Part shown: piece after piece, positions 48,946-63,655 of the stretch | Position numbering within the stretch: the stretch's first letter is position 1 | Layout of the letters: each line of letters opens with the position of its first letter | Assembly (NCBI GenBank): GCA_965153455.1 | Contig: OZ234494.1 | Location: 16,554,001-16,618,000 of the forward strand | Reading direction: 5' to 3' | Length of the DNA: 64,000 nt | From: Sphagnum compactum | Lineage: Eukaryota; Bryophyta; Sphagnopsida; Sphagnales | The notes under the pieces: generated by a model | Database searches by the model: none | What the model saw: the letters and a program-made list of their open reading frames with translations, nothing else | What the model was told of the DNA's origin: nothing | Program-made: the position numbers and the translations under genes

Positions 48946-51900
48946 GAAGCTATGAAGAGGTACAATTAAAATCACAACAAAAAAATCCCACATGTCTCGT
49001 AAGCACATAGAAAGAGCTGAAGGATAAGCATTGATAAAAAAGAAAGCACATTGTACGAGATTTCAGCAATCATAGACAAGTAGACCCGACATCTATTACT
49101 TCATGTGCATGTCTCTCACCTCCAAATCCGCCCATCACTAGTGACCACAATTTTGTTTGGTTCTTGTTCCCTCCCCTCATGCCCCCATGGGCCCTCCCCC
49201 CCCCCACCTCTCTCTATATATTCCCAAATTCCTTTTACTTGATTTGCATTAGAATGCTTGTTTAAAATTTTATTTGGGTTGTGCATATAAAGAAAGAATA
49301 CCCATTCAAGAGTAAGTAACGGTGCATTCACATTTGATGTTAAATCAATGTTAAATGTAAATCTAGGTGGCATCCTAGGTGGCACCTAATGTTAAATGAG
49401 TGATAGCTTAATTGTTAAGTGAATGTTAGTTTAACATAAAGTCTTCATAATAAATAAGTTTAAGTCTTAAATGACTAGTATGGTGAGAAGGGACTCTACA
49501 TTTAGAGTTCCTAACACCAAGTGGGAATGCACCTTAAGTAAGTTAGGTGTTTGTTTAAATTACACCATGAGAGGTGTCGAGGTGGCATGGCCTGTTTTGC
49601 TTGTGTGTGTGTGTGATTCATGGTCAATTACAAGCACATGTTATTGTCACCCACTCTTCTTCAATGCCAAGAGAGCATGATATGACTCTGAAGATGACTT
49701 GGGGGGTGGGACTCGGCAAACCGTTCTTTCTTTCACTCTCTTTTCAATTCATAGAAGAAATCATTGTTTCCCAAGATTCTTGTGGGAGGTGTCTTTTTTT
49801 TGCGTCTGCGTGCACATTACATTCACACAATCGTGTACACACAAACACACATTTGACACCCACGGATGTCACAACACTACTACATTCACACGATCATGTA
49901 CACACATTTGACACCAATGGATGTCACACACTTTAACAAAGTCACAATATGCAACTCACAAAAGTAAGAAAGCACTTACAAAAGCACTTAATTCCTTTTT
50001 GGTCAAGTATGTACCAAGTCCCATAGAAGGCCATAGTTAAGAGTATGGGAACGGGCAGGTGTAAAAGGATGGATCCCTTATGTTTGTTTGGGGGGGCATG
50101 ATGGCCATCTTGGGTTCCAACACCCCATAACAAACATGACCCCAACCATGACCTGCCCTTCCAACCCTAAATCAAAGGCCCTGTTGATTCCGCCATCCTT
50201 GTAGCATGATTCTCCATGTGGAATTGGCTGTCACATGGAACACTGCTGTTCAAGGAGTTCACCTATTTTTTAAGCCAAGACCCATAATAGAATTGTGTAC
50301 CTATGACCGAACACTTATTTATATCTTCATCATATGTGATTCATTTTTAAAAATGTTATGGGAACCTTACCTCATCCTTTAGAAATCATCTTGGAAGTGC
50401 AAAGGAAAAAGTTTAGTGAAAAGATAGTAAAGAAAAAAACAAGCTTTCCAACTTACAAAACGCATTTTTTTTCCTTTTTTTTTTTCTTTTGACCTCTTTT
50501 AGTTTCAAATCTCATAACTTTCTTATTCATTTGAAATGATTTAAAGTGTTATAGAAGCACCACCTGAAGTTCTACAAATCATCTTTGAACTCTAATAGCA
50601 AGACAGCAACATACAAGGAATTTTTTTTAAAGTGTTCAAGAATTGGCCTTCATAATGTTCGGTGGTTTGGTTTTTTTGAGTTCTTGACCCCCTTTACTTT
50701 GGGGCCTTAACTTTCTCAATTCTAATCTATTTTTTGCAATTGTTAAAGTGTGTCAGATGCATGAAGAGGAGAGGTTCAAGTTTTGTTTGGACACCAAAAA
50801 CAACAGAGCCTTGCCCTAAACACTTAAGTGTTTGGTCACCAACTGGTCTACCCTAGTGTAGAAGCATATTACAGATTTTGTAAGGTGCCTAAGAAGCTAT
50901 GAGGAAGATTATGTTGGGTAAGGTACCTACCTAAAAATACAAAGGAACACTAATAACCAGTGTTTTTTTTTGCGAGGGCAAATTTTTGCACATTGGTGAC
51001 AAATGTTTTTGAAAAGAATTTGGAAATTTTTAAAAATAGAAATTCAAAAAAATTGAATTTTCTTTGGAAAATTTCACCAAACTTTCAAAATCACAAATTT
51101 TCATTTTATTTATTTATCAATGAAAACCCTGTTCATAACTCAGTCAAGATAAAGATATTAAAATCCTTTTTGCACTTTAGGATCAATCCGAATTTAGGTC
51201 AATCTTTTTTGGTCATGCCAATTGTCAAGTTTTCTAATAATAAAATGGCAATGGTGAAGGGAGGAACTGGGGTGGGTTCTAAGTTACATAACGTAGTGCA
51301 AAATTTAACAATTCGCTCTTATCCTTGTCCGACAAGTCCCAAACAAAGGGGCTCTTGTGTTCCACCCATGTTCCATGTTGGGGAGTGTGTTATGAAATTG
51401 GAAAATTCCTTCTCATCATTCATTATTTAAGCAATGACTCATCATTGCCTACCACTTTTCCATCTTTAGTTTTGAAGAGATTCTTTATCATTTTTCACTA
51501 CCTACCTACCTACCTACCTACTTATCATGAACTTTGATAATAAAAATGACATGAAGTTTATCCATCACCAAACCCGCATGACTCAAGAATATGCTAGTGT
51601 GTAACCTATGTTGTTGGCCCAAGTGTGAATTAATAACACAACTAGTTTTTCCTTCCGAAACCATGTTTTGTACTTTTAATTGAATCTCCAATGACAAAAC
51701 ATATTCACATTAAGTTTTAAATTTTTCAAATTGCCTTCATAAAACCCTAATCGATGAAAGCTTTCCAACAATACCAATAGTGTCACCAAATTCCCCCAAT
51801 AAAGTTTAGTATTGATTTAATTTATTTTTAGTGAAAAACTTTGCTCAATATTCAATATTTTTTTCAATGTAGGTCAAAATACGATGAAACCGACTTGGTT

Positions 51901-52264
51901 CACCCCTATTCATTGGAAACTTTCTAATGGTACCAAGAATGTGGCAACATGAACCATAGTTTGGGAGATGTCAATGTGACTAACAAAACAAACCAAAATT
52001 TCCTTCCTTCACACATAGATATCTCTTCACAACAAACAGTTATTAATTATTAAGGTTATCTGCAAAAATAATCCTTACTTTGAGCTTCACTCTGGTCTTC
52101 ATAATACTCACTCATCCTCCCTTTTGAGTTATCCATAAAGTTCACCGAGATGAGGATCATTTTATAAAATTAAAAATAAATCCCAAAAATGATCACCATA
52201 AGTTTTTTAATTGAAATACATAATGTCTAAGTTATTTTCAATTAGATTAAGAGACTACCCATCT

Positions 52265-52595
52265 AGAGGGCTAACTAGGTAACTCCTTAGGTAGGTTCTA
52301 AGTAATCCGTTAAATAATTGTTAGGTATCTTATAACCTAAATAGATTTTAAAGCATCTCCTTGAATTCCTTAAATAAGTTGTAGGTAATCCTTTACCTAA
52401 TCCTTAGGTATCTCATAACCTAGGTAAACCTTTAGATGTTCTCCTAGATAATTCCTAGATAGGGCCTGGGTAATCTCTTTAAGTAACCCAAGTATGTTCT
52501 AACTTAAAAATCCCTAGCTAATCTCTTAGGTAAGCTTTATGTAATTCTTAAATCTTCTTTAGATATTCCATTACATAAGTAAGCCCTTAGGAAAA
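52265..52595. repeat. degenerate TTAGGTAA/CCTAGGTAA-rich tract
   Basis: Words such as CTTAGGTA, CCTAGGTAA, TTAGGTATCT and ATAACCTA recur more than ten times in about 330 bp without a constant period. It looks like a decayed short-unit satellite; it is not the plant telomere repeat. Confidence 0.6.
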
Positions 52596-53585
52596 CATGT
52601 GAATACAACTAAAACACAAAAGGAAACTCAAATCATCCTAAATCGAAGAGGAATTTCTTAGTCGATTATATTGCTTCAACACAATCCCATCCTGCTTTTT
52701 GACTATGGACTTCAATTTGAAGGAATGAAGGTTTTGCTCTTGAGATTTCCCGTCTTTGCACATTATTATGTACTTGCTTTCTTTTTGGGGATGGATATAA
52801 TTTTGTGACCACGGGTAGGCTAATACCCTTTTTGGGCTGCCAAGGTTGTTGTTGTTGTTTGCAGGGAAATTTTGATAAAGATCATCCCACAACTTTGGAT
52901 GAGCCATTTTACCCAATTATATTTGTGTATTGGTTGGTTTTTATAATGTTAAAAAATAACTAAATGCTTCATTCAACCTTTGTCAACTTGACCTATGTTG
53001 AGTGTTTACTAACCATGATACATGTAAGTTTTTGGCAATATCCATTGGATCTAGATAATGGATATTGGCCTAGGTCTACATCCAATGGATATTGCAAAAA
53101 ACTCACATGTATCTTGTGACATTTCTTCTAGACCTAGTTGTTTCTTTCTCTTTTTTTTATTCTATCATCCTTTGAGTATGATTTGTACCCATATTCTTGG
53201 ATCACAAAATATGGGTACACATAATTTTGGCACTACATTGCCAACTTCAGGGGCTATTGTTCCATTGAGTGGGTAGAGAAGAATAACGATATAAATTCGT
53301 TTAGGCTGCAAAAGGGGCCCCCTTTGTGTTCCAATCACAAAAACACTTGGCCCCATTTTTCCTCTTTTCATTCCTTTTCCATGCTTACTAATAGAGATGA
53401 TATTTTTTACTTTGTACGCAAATGAGGCAATTCCAAGTACCAAAATGTTCACATTATTGCCCCGTGTGGACATGCCCATGGGCATATATATATATATACA
53501 TATATGACAGCTTCTCACTTTGCCACTTTTGAAATGAATGGTTTGCAAATTTATCATTGCTTTAACAATTCATAAGAATCCATTA

Positions 53586-53912
53586 AAGTTATCCGTCAAG
53601 TCGCGCGATAATAGGCCATCAAATGCCTACCTGGGAATGAAATTTTACAAAACGAAAGCCCAAACTATTTTTTCCACCAATATTGGTGGTAAACTGAGTT
53701 TTATCCCCTATTTCCTTTTTCCTGAGGGCCTCCCCTGCTGCTACATATGTTTTCACTGATCGTACATGTACAACTACTATAATTACTCTCGAACCTTGTG
53801 CATTAAATGCTGAGTTTCAGCATTTCATACTCAAATTTAATAAAATTTCCTTACTTTGCAGATACCACTGAAAGAGGGATAGGGGGTGAAAGAGAGGGTG
53901 AGTTGACAACTT
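53586..53912 (+). mobile_element. TIR element family A, copy 1 (327 bp)
   Basis: The left end AAGTTATCCGTCAAGTC and right end GACAACTT lie between ATTA and TATTA flanks. The interior shares TGGGAATGAAATTTTACAA, TTGGTGGTAAACTGAGTTT, ACAACTACTATAATTACT, GAGTTTCAGCATTTCATACT and GGATACCA-like or AGATACCA-like sequence with the copies at 54812 and 63284. No ORF, so non-autonomous. Confidence 0.85.
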
Positions 53913-54213
53913 TATTATCCAATTTGTTTTTCTATTGAACTTCTGGGTTTCCTCTTTCCCAACTTTTTTGGGTCCATTCATTGTCCACCATCCTCAAGTT
54001 TATTCATTTCCCTATTTTGCCATATAAATCCTGTGTCCCACGTTTTCAGGCTCAGTCTATTGCACTTGCCCACACTCATCCCATGCATAACTTTGATCCG
54101 TTCTACTATTGTCCCACTTTCAAAAAATTATGAAATTTTTTCACAAGTTAACATTAATTAAAGGAAGTTGATTGGTAAGGAAGATGATTAAGTCAGGATC
54201 TGATTTCCAGTGT

Positions 54214-54529
54214 TATCTATCTATGAAGGAAGTTAGTTTGTTTTGTAGTTATGAGATCCACCAAACTGGGATGCTTCAGATCGTGTTGTTGTTGGTTTCT
54301 TTGGAAAGCTCTCAGCAAGGAGGGGTGCATGGGCTTGGTTCCATGACATTTGGACTTGAGGTGCAAAAGTTTTTGAATATTGAATGATTTCTTCACTCAA
54401 AATTAAATTAAATAATGGCTGAAAATTCCAGAGGAATTGGAATGTGCCTTGGGTGTTGGTGGAAAGATCTAGATGAGCAGGATTTAATAGAATTTATTTA
54501 ATAAGATTTGGATTCAGAATGTGGGAGAT
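54214..54529. repeat. dispersed repeat family 2, copy 2
   Basis: Direct-orientation partner of 48633-48945, with a TTTTG length change near the start and scattered substitutions. Confidence 0.88.
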
Positions 54530-54811
54530 ATTGATTTTTAAGTGATTTCTGCCACTGAACATTCAAATAAATTCAAAAAAACCAGGTTTTGGTGGAAAGA
54601 AAAATCAGTTGAGGACATGGTAAAACACTTGGGCCAACAGCACAGGCCACACTAATATAAATTAAAATAGCCACACAACAATTGGTGATTTCCATCATAT
54701 TTGAATCCCCATTCCTTTCACTCAAGGATTGATAATAAATTAGTGACCTGCATGTATGTCGTCCATTGAGCTGCATTCAATTTGAGGCATAATTAAAACT
54801 TGATCATACAA

Positions 54812-55241
54812 TAGAGTTATCCATAACGTGACCCTGTCTTCATCCTGTCTTTGGGCCTGCTTTCACCCCCTTATCCCCTCTTTCAGTGGTATCCGCAAAG
54901 TAAAGACATTTTATTAAATCCCAGCATAAAATGCTGCAACTCAGTATGAAATGCTGAAACACAGCATTTAATGCACCACGTTCGAGACTAATTATAGTAG
55001 TTGTAAAGTTAGGATCAGTAAAAAATATATGTAGCAGCAGTGGAGACGCTCATGAAAAAGGAAAGAGAGGATGAAACTCAGTTTATTAGGGTTGATCCTT
55101 TTTCCTAATGGTTTTCTGAGTTTCATCCCCTGTTGAATGCTAATAATGTACTTTTTTGCAGGCTTTTTTTTAATCTCACCCTGTGTATGACCAAACTCAG
55201 GGTCCTGGTGCTGTATTTTTCTTACTTTACGGATAACTCTA
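54812..55241 (-). mobile_element. TIR element family A, copy 2 (430 bp, opposite orientation)
   Basis: The ends TAGAGTTATCC and GGATAACTCTA form a perfect 11-bp TIR. The minus strand carries the same interior as the copies at 53586 and 63284 (GCATTTCATACTGAG, TATAATTAGT, GATGAAACTCAG on the plus strand), plus extra sequence at 55098-55220 including a second TTTCTGAGTTTCATCCC. Confidence 0.82.
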
Positions 55242-58200
55242 ATGAGGTACATGCAAAACTATAGATTATCTAGTGGGCAATGGGCATGCTCAAATTTGTG
55301 TATTATTTGCTTCGTGATGAATTGTGCTACATTCAACTCATATGCTTGTACAATTTATATTGTTTATTTTCCTAAGGTAAAAATGATGTCAATTTGCAAC
55401 CTACTTTTTCTCTACTAGTAAAACACGGTAAATTACTATTCACCTCCTAAGGCTACTACATGCTTTTGGAGGTGGTTAGTGTTAGCAATTGTAATAAGGG
55501 GAACGGAGTTCCCAAACCTTCTTGATCCAAGTTTTGAACCCCAAGTAATCACATTGTTTTTGGTGAATTGCTACATCACCCTATCACAATTTGGTTTACT
55601 AGTAGTATACATAACATCCGGCTAGGAGTGGGGTATAAGTGTAGGAGAAAATTGGGGAAGAACACAATGAAAGAAAAATAATCCTAGTAACCAATGAGAG
55701 AAGGCAACGAGCACTTAAAATGCCTAGGTTTTTTCCCTTTTGAGAGGAGGGGGGCTGATTTTTTTGGTTCGTTTCTTGGGGAAAGGGAGAGCAAGTGAAT
55801 TGGTTGCTAGTTCGCTAAACTAATTATAGTTCATCAATGGTTAGAAGTCACTAAGTTAGAATTACAAAATAGGTCCCTTTTTTATCTTGAGACTAAATAA
55901 AAAAGTGGTGACATAATTTTATTTTTTTCTTTTGTTTGGTGATGTAGCATGCACTTAACATCTTGAAAATTTATCCCATATCGTTTGCCCAAAATTGAAT
56001 TGTCATAACTTTAAAAATAAGGTTTCTTTACTGGGCTTTATCAAAACTTCATACTAATAGAGCTAGAGAACTTGGACCTATTTTTAAAAGGACAACAACC
56101 CAGTTCAAGATTGAGTTTTCAATTTGAACAAAAAGTGATTTCACGATCTTGATCCAAATCTAATTGTAATAATTTTTCGATCCTTTAATCCAAACATCTC
56201 AAAACCTAAATGTAAAACCTAAACCCACCCAATACCCTAAACTTGCCAACACTTGCCAAGAGTCAATTTTTGGGTTACTTTGGATTACTAGCATAAGGTT
56301 TGAATCCATCCCTTAACAAGATCTGATTGTCTTTTGGAAAGAAAATCTATGGACAATGAATGAGGATGGGTCACATGACTTTTTAATGGATTTTTCCATT
56401 CACCATATTATGGCTATAAAATTACAAGAGTTATACCATTTTGTCAAAAATAAGTTAAATTACAAGACACACTAATATGCATGTTTCTGCAATAAGACTT
56501 ACCATTTGACATTATTTGAGGACTTATTGTTATTTGAAATAAGTTCTTTAACTTCAACCCAAACTAACTCATTAAAGATGTTCTACATACGTATACGAGC
56601 CAAAATAAATATGTAAAATAATACATATGCTTGTCATGCTGGGGCTGAAACTAGCTTAGGTTTCACCTTCACCCAGTTGCATTTTTTGCATTTTTGTGCT
56701 TTCCATTTCTTGTCACTTTTTCCCCTATTTCTAAGTCACATTAAATACCTACCTATTTATGTTCAAATGTTGCAATATTAAATTTTGATTTATATAAAAT
56801 CTAGCTTCATCCATATTAAATAATATTAATGTATAAACATAACCATATATTATTATCAAACCATGGATTGAAGTTATAGGAGGGTTCATCTCAACCTTGT
56901 AAGTGGACATGGGTCAAATTTTTAGCTTAAACATGTTGTGAATACATGAATATTTGTTGGGATGTTGGATCAATTTTGTTTCAAAGTTTAAATAAATCAA
57001 AGTTGTAATATTACACTATTATGTAAATATATGTTTTAAAAACCTCCCCCAAAAATATGTTAGGCTTTAAAAAATTTGAATCCTTATAATGATTAATGAA
57101 TGTTTATGAATGATTTACAACATCAGTACAATTTTTGACATTAAAACATGAAATTAAACATCGGTTACACTTGTTTTGGTTCTTTTTAGTGTGAATGCAC
57201 CCATACCAATATTATAAACCTAGGTTGCCCCTTATATACCAATATAACATTAATAAGAACTTATTAATTATCACAAACAACTCTTAAATGATTATAATAT
57301 TAAATGCAAAATATGTTTCAAGTTGAATCCATAAAAACACACACACAACACAAACAATAGTTTTTTATATTCTGAAATTCTATTATCATGTAAATGACGT
57401 TACATGACTTTTATAATCATATTATTTTGGTACAAGTTACTACAACTAAAAATAAGGTGAGAATTAAAAAATTTGATTTACTCTATATTCTTATTATGAT
57501 GGTTTTGGGTTCTTTTACCTTGATACTTAATCCATGATACATATTTGCACCTTCAACATATTTTAATAACCGTAAGTTATAAAAATTTGAAAACCATTAT
57601 AATAAAAAAAATTATTTTAAGTCCCATTTTTTTTAAAAACCAAAACCAAAGACCCATTCATTTTAGGTATTTCAAAAACCTCAAAAAATCTTTGGGTTTC
57701 ATGAAAAAACCAATGGATTTTTAGGTGGTTATTTGATTATATTTATTTTTTTCGAATATGTAAACAAAAATATTAATATGACACACAATAACATATGCAA
57801 TATTTTGTTTATTCTTTTTTCTTCTCTCAAGATGGTAGCCATGGAAATGGATTGTTAGTTCAACTAATTAAAAAAGGAAAAAGACGGAAAGGGTAAATGG
57901 TAGGCATGAGGAAAAAAAACAAGGCAAGTAAAAAGAAAAAAGAGGTTTAGGTATGGAAAAAAGGCAAACCCATCCTTGGGTGGTACCATTAGGAACTATT
58001 TCAAAGAACCAAAATTGGTCAAACAATTTTTCTAGGCCTTTTTCTTTAAATGTTTTCACCACTATAATTTTTTTTTTCATTTTTATCTATTTTTTAAAAA
58101 AAATATTGAAATAAAAAAGATGACAACTGCAACAAATTTGTATGCCTAATTGTCATAGCCGCTTCGAAAACAAGGTTTTTGAATTTTAAAAATTCATAAC

Positions 58201-60653
58201 TAAATTAAATGTACTCAATTAATTACATTTTTAAAAAAATGTACCTTCACATGTGTCTTAGAAAATGATTTTTCGAAAAAAAAAACAAAAATATGTTTCA
58301 AATTTGTGTTCCTGACCAAAAATTTCAAGAAAACATTATAACATTCCTGAAACTTTTGTAAATGCAATGATTAAGAAAATCAAAATATAAAATACTCTTG
58401 ATATCATTAAAGTTTCAAAATATATACAACCCAATAAATATATTTGAAAAAAATCTAATAATTTTTTTTATTTAAATGAATTTAATAAAATGAAGGTGTG
58501 ACATTTTTAATGGTATCATTTAAGGATGGGTTTGTTTGGAATGATATTATGCAAGGTTTTTTCTATTATGATCTTGTGAGCTCTCAGCTCTCATGTGTTT
58601 AAAGATTGATTCCAAGTGCAGTTCGTGATGTTGTCATTTTACAACTTTTTACATTATTGAAAGGTCCAATCGCAACATCATGTTTCAAGTGAGCTTTTTA
58701 CTAATTAGTTTTTACTCTCTTTAACATGTTGCATTCTTCTTTCTCGTGATTGTCTTGCAACTCACTTCATTTTGATCATGCAAAATATGGTTTAAGATGA
58801 ACTCTCCCGTGTTGTTCATTTCCATCTATAAATTTTGTAATTTTGAATGATGATTTTGTGATCATCTTTCATCCATGATTTGTTTCACATAAGATCCCCT
58901 TGTCATTTTGCTTTTGTTGTGGTCTTGCCTTATTGTTTTAGAAACTTATAAGTTCTTAATGCAAAGTTTGAGATGCAACAACCTTATGTCTCATAAGATT
59001 ATTGCACTGCGATGTACACGAATATGAAAAATGTTTTTTGCACAACATTATGAAAATGCATTAAAATATACATATACATGCACACCATACAAATACAAAA
59101 GCAAATCCGAAAATACATACAACATCAAAGTGTTAAGTGTAAAAACTTTGACGTGTGAATGTCAATGATTTACAATTACACGCACAATATTTGTATGCAC
59201 ATCATGGATCCCATCAAGTCTTTACTTTTGTCTACACACAAAGGGACCCTATTGGTCTTTGAACTCTTTTAACCTAGTGCACTTCACTTTGTTCCAAAAA
59301 ATCCAAGGTGGGACCTAACGTCTTTTTGAAACCGTAAAAAAAATTGTCCTATAGGGAATCGTGCGAAAATCCATGACATACATCATTCAACTTCTTTACC
59401 ATACATTAACCCATTCGAGAGCACGAAAGGTCTAAGAACCTAAGCCTGTTTTACAACCATATTACCTCATTTTACCATGTTGTGGTTTAATGTTTAATTT
59501 AATTGGACCTCAAACCACCCTTGTAATTTTTTTTGTTTTGGTTTTGCCACAAAACGTTTGGAAACCATCATCCTAAGACCCTTCCTTCCCATGTGGTCCT
59601 ATTTGCAAAGAACCCCAAAGGTTATTGCCCAAGAACACCTAGAATTGAACATGTACCAAAGGAAGGCCAATACTTATTATCTCAGTCCTCAAGTGGGTAG
59701 ACTTTCATTCACCAAATTGAAAGCTAGACTTCAATCTCTCTTAAAGGGCTGCATTTAAACTCAAGCAACCCAAGTAGCCTACCTCTCATGTTTTTCACAT
59801 GGGCAAAGATAATTACAACTTTTTCACCAAGAAAGGTCTACGAGCTCTTTGATCTAGAACATTGTTAAGAAATGGTTAACCAATATGGCCCATTCCATAT
59901 CCAAAATGGCCGTTTGTCCACAAAAATGAACATTCTTCACAAAATAGGACTTGCATGGTCATCTTCTTAAATATACCATGTGGCATGGTAATGGACACTT
60001 TCTTTGGCAATTTATTTAAAACCCTAATATAGAAGCCAATTTTTCATCCTACTGAAAGTTTTGTGTCTCATCCTGCTCAATACAGTTCACCCTGTTTAAT
60101 TATCATTTTCTCGGAGGCATGGGAGAATAATCTCATCTAAAAATGATCATCCATGTCCAAATTCTCAAAAACATGCACAAACAAACTGAGGGGAAAAACA
60201 TACATTGGTGGCCATGTGAAATCAAAGTGAAAAGTGGGCACAAGGAATTACCCTTTTACATGACATTGAAAGGTAAACAATTTGTCATTCGGTAGCAAAT
60301 TTTTTTTTTAAAAAAAAACTTTCAAGGGACTCGGACTCGGAATCGATTGTCAAAAAGATATGGATCTCAACGGGTTGATCCCCAAGTCCACGACTCCCCG
60401 ACAACCCACCCGGGCCCTCCATTAATGCATGTGTTGAATCAAATGATGATGGGTTATGGACACTATGTATTGTCGCGGCAATAGGTAGGTAGTGGCCGAC
60501 ATGTACTCATGGATGAGTTTGTTCGGATAAGAATGGTCCGGCACAAATATCCCCGATAGGTTTGGAAAGTAACACTCGAAAGCTCAACACTCTGTTTTTC
60601 AAGGTCTTTTTACCTTTCCGTTTCTGTTATTTGGTTGGCCTTGCCTACCTACC

Positions 60654-60925
60654 AAGGCAAGGATATGGTGTTTCGATTCATTATAGAGTATAGTAGCTTA
60701 AGGGATTTTAATAGGCCCCTAGGTAATAATAATAATAATAATAGGTCTATTTTTATATGAGGATTTTTGAAATATGATATTTTTGGCTTTTGTTGAAACT
60801 TGAGTTTAGTTTATATAGAGTTATAATATGTGTTGAAGGAATTTTTTGAAGATTATATTTTTGCATGGTGAAATATTTGAGTTTCCATAATTAAGCTTCT
60901 TTTGCCGCCTTACGATACTTTTTAA
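60654..60925. repeat. dispersed repeat family 1, copy 2
   Basis: Partner of 44191-44458. It differs by an expanded AAT microsatellite (60727-60744) and several small indels. Confidence 0.85.
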
Positions 60926-61401
60926 TGTAAATGGCAAGGCCACAGGTGTGACACACCCCTTGTTAACTCTCGATCTTTCTTTTTTCTGTTAGCATAATCA
61001 GCAAATTAAATAGCCTTAAATTAAGAAGCACTTCAAAACAATTGTGTTTTTCAAAAATCATTAACATTTTGGATGAGGAACAACGATAGAAAGTGTATGG
61101 TATCGAGCAATTTTTGTTGAAGAGTTTTTGCATCCTAGCAACCAAAAAATAAAAGCACACCAATGTGACTCGTGAATACAAAAGGCTTTTCATTGGAGAA
61201 AAGTGGCCAAAGTGAGCACATTTATGAGGATTTTATTTTATTTTTGAATTGCCAGATTTACAAAATAGGTGTTAGCATGTTGCAAAAAATATAACAGGAT
61301 TCCTAAACTTTTGTAATTTTTCTCTCCTACCTGTAGCCAAATTTGGCTTAGCCCTCTTGTGGATAATCACAAGATTATCTACCTCACAAAATTGGAAAAA
61401 A

Positions 61402-61550
61402 AAAACCATGGGTGAGAACCCCTATCATTTACCACTTTTAAAAAAACACAGGTGACAACCCCTATCATTTACCACTTTGAAAAAAAACACGGGTGACAAC
61501 TCCTAATCATTTACCACTTTTATAAAAACAGTTGCAACAACCCCTAATTG
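61402..61550. repeat. short tandem array, unit of about 41-47 bp
   Basis: Three full copies and one partial copy of GGGTGACAACCCCTATCATT followed by TACCACTTT and an A-rich run, with minor changes. Confidence 0.85.
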
Positions 61551-63283
61551 TAAAGCACTGCCTGGACTTTTCCTTGTATTTTCAGCTCCCTTCCGTGCCT
61601 GAAGAAACCTGTTTTCACCAATGGGGATCTTCTGCGGTGGAAGGTACCAGTCACGCTGTACTGGGATCTTCTGACCAGCGGAAGGTACCAGCCAGCCTGT
61701 CACTATTTCTAAAAAATGAAAAAAATCTCAGCTCTGCTTTATGGAGGAGAAGGGCCTCAAATAGAGGCCCCTCTCTGATTTGAGATCTGTGCCCGAGGCC
61801 AGAACATACCACTTTTTGGAGGTTAACTCACAATACAATTGATCAGACTGTGAAAACATTTCAAACTTTCACACAAGCTCTCCTCAGGAAAATGGGTTTT
61901 AAGACCGGTCCGCAATCTTTCGGGTACTAGAATCGACAAATTGCACCAAAGATGAAGCAAGGAAACATTCAGTGTCAATCACTACATATTTAGGCACATT
62001 CAGTATTGTTCCTTTATTTCTGGGCATGCATGGAGTTCTTGCCCGCCGCCCCATATGGGCAGCGAGCCTCTGATTATTGAAGATTGTTCCTTTCTTGTGG
62101 TCGGGTAAAGGGTTTCCACTCATAGAATCAAACTACTTTTTCCTGGCTTTTTTAGGCACAGCGCCCACACTTTGAACCTTAACGAGCGGTGCACCAGAAA
62201 GGGGTGCACATAACCTCCAGACTTGTCGGGCAGTATAAAATCTAATGATAATCTGAGTCGAACTGAAGACCACAATGTCTAGTTTACAAAAAAAAAATGC
62301 TACAACCCTCAATAAATCAAAACTCACCGTTATTTTTTTTTGTTGGTTGCCCAAAGCAGATTTTGCTAATCAAGCATTTCCTTTATGAAAGGCTGTTAGG
62401 GTGAGTCTTGTTTGGCAGGTTGCTCCAGGCATAATGTGCCACAGCCAGCCTGATTCTGAAGTTACAAGCACTAGTAGGCAGATTCAGCATGCAGAATCTG
62501 CAGAGCTGGCTGATTCTGTAACCCGACATAGTCAGTAGAATCAGCATCACAGGAGTAGTGTGAATTAGAACCAGGGGAAGTACTAACCAGGTGAGTGCGT
62601 TAGGGTGAGCTCGGTGATACACCCAACATAAAGGGCAAGGGCAAAGGCCATTCCATGAATGTTAAGGTCTGGGGTGGCAGACACATTTTAGTCACTATTA
62701 TTATTATGACCGTATAATCATCACTGGAAGATTATGTCATATAATGTTACCAAGAAAATGATATAATCTATTACCCCAGACTCTGATACTTTTGTATATA
62801 AAAAGACTAGAGGAGAAAAATATATGTTTTTCCAAGCCAAAATTCACCGCTTTTGCAAAGTCAAAAAATTGCAAAAAGGAAACACTGAAATAAACCACAT
62901 CCAGTGAGAATATGAACAAGGATGGGACCCAACTGTCGCCTGTGCATAAACAACTAGAGATGAGCGAGCATTTTAAACCCCTTATTCTTGTGCTTAGAAT
63001 AGAAGCAGAATGCTTAGAATAGGAATCAAATTGGTGTTGGCCTTTTGATACTGGGACATCGCTGTTTGTTGCCACTCAAAATTTCTCACTATCTTACGTG
63101 ATGTTGTTGTTGTTGTTAATTGCACACTTTTTCTATTTGTTGCCTCTGAATTTCACACACTCCCAACAAGACTTGCAATTTCATCATTCCATCAAAGCAT
63201 GGTTTCTTTTAAGGATTTTGGGATGTGGTCAAAGTGGTGAGTATCATCCAGAAAATAGTTTAGTCAAATTTGGTTACATATTA

Positions 63284-63655
63284 AAGTTATCTGTAAAGTC
63301 AGGCGATTAGGGGGTGAGAACGGCCAGTTTTGGCATAATAGGGCATCAAATGCTTAACTGGGAATGAAATTTTACAAGAGGAAGCAACTGGGACCCAAAC
63401 TAGTTTTTCCACCAATTTTGGTGGTAAACTGAGTTTCATCCCCTCTCTCCTTTTTCCCAACTGCCTCCACTGGTGCTACATATATTTTCACTGCTCCTAC
63501 TTGTACAACTACTATAATTACTTTTGAACCATGTGCATTATTATATGCTGAGTTTCAGCATTTCATACTGAGATTTAATAAAATTGCCTTACTTTGCGGA
63601 TACCAGTGAAAGAGGGGACAGGGGGTGCAAGAGAGGGTGACTTTATGGATAACTT
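63284..63655 (+). mobile_element. TIR element family A, copy 3 (372 bp) with TATTA duplication
   Basis: The left end AAGTTATCTGTAAAGTC and right end GACTTTATGGATAACTT are imperfect TIRs of about 17 bp. The element is flanked on both sides by TATTA (63279-63283 and 63656-63660), a likely target duplication. The interior matches the 53586 copy over most of its length and adds a short block (63306-63338) absent there. No ORF. Confidence 0.88.

Noticed and set aside
52265-52595. Interstitial telomere repeat
   Set aside because: Words are TTAGGTAA and CCTAGGTAA-like rather than TTTAGGG and have no fixed period.
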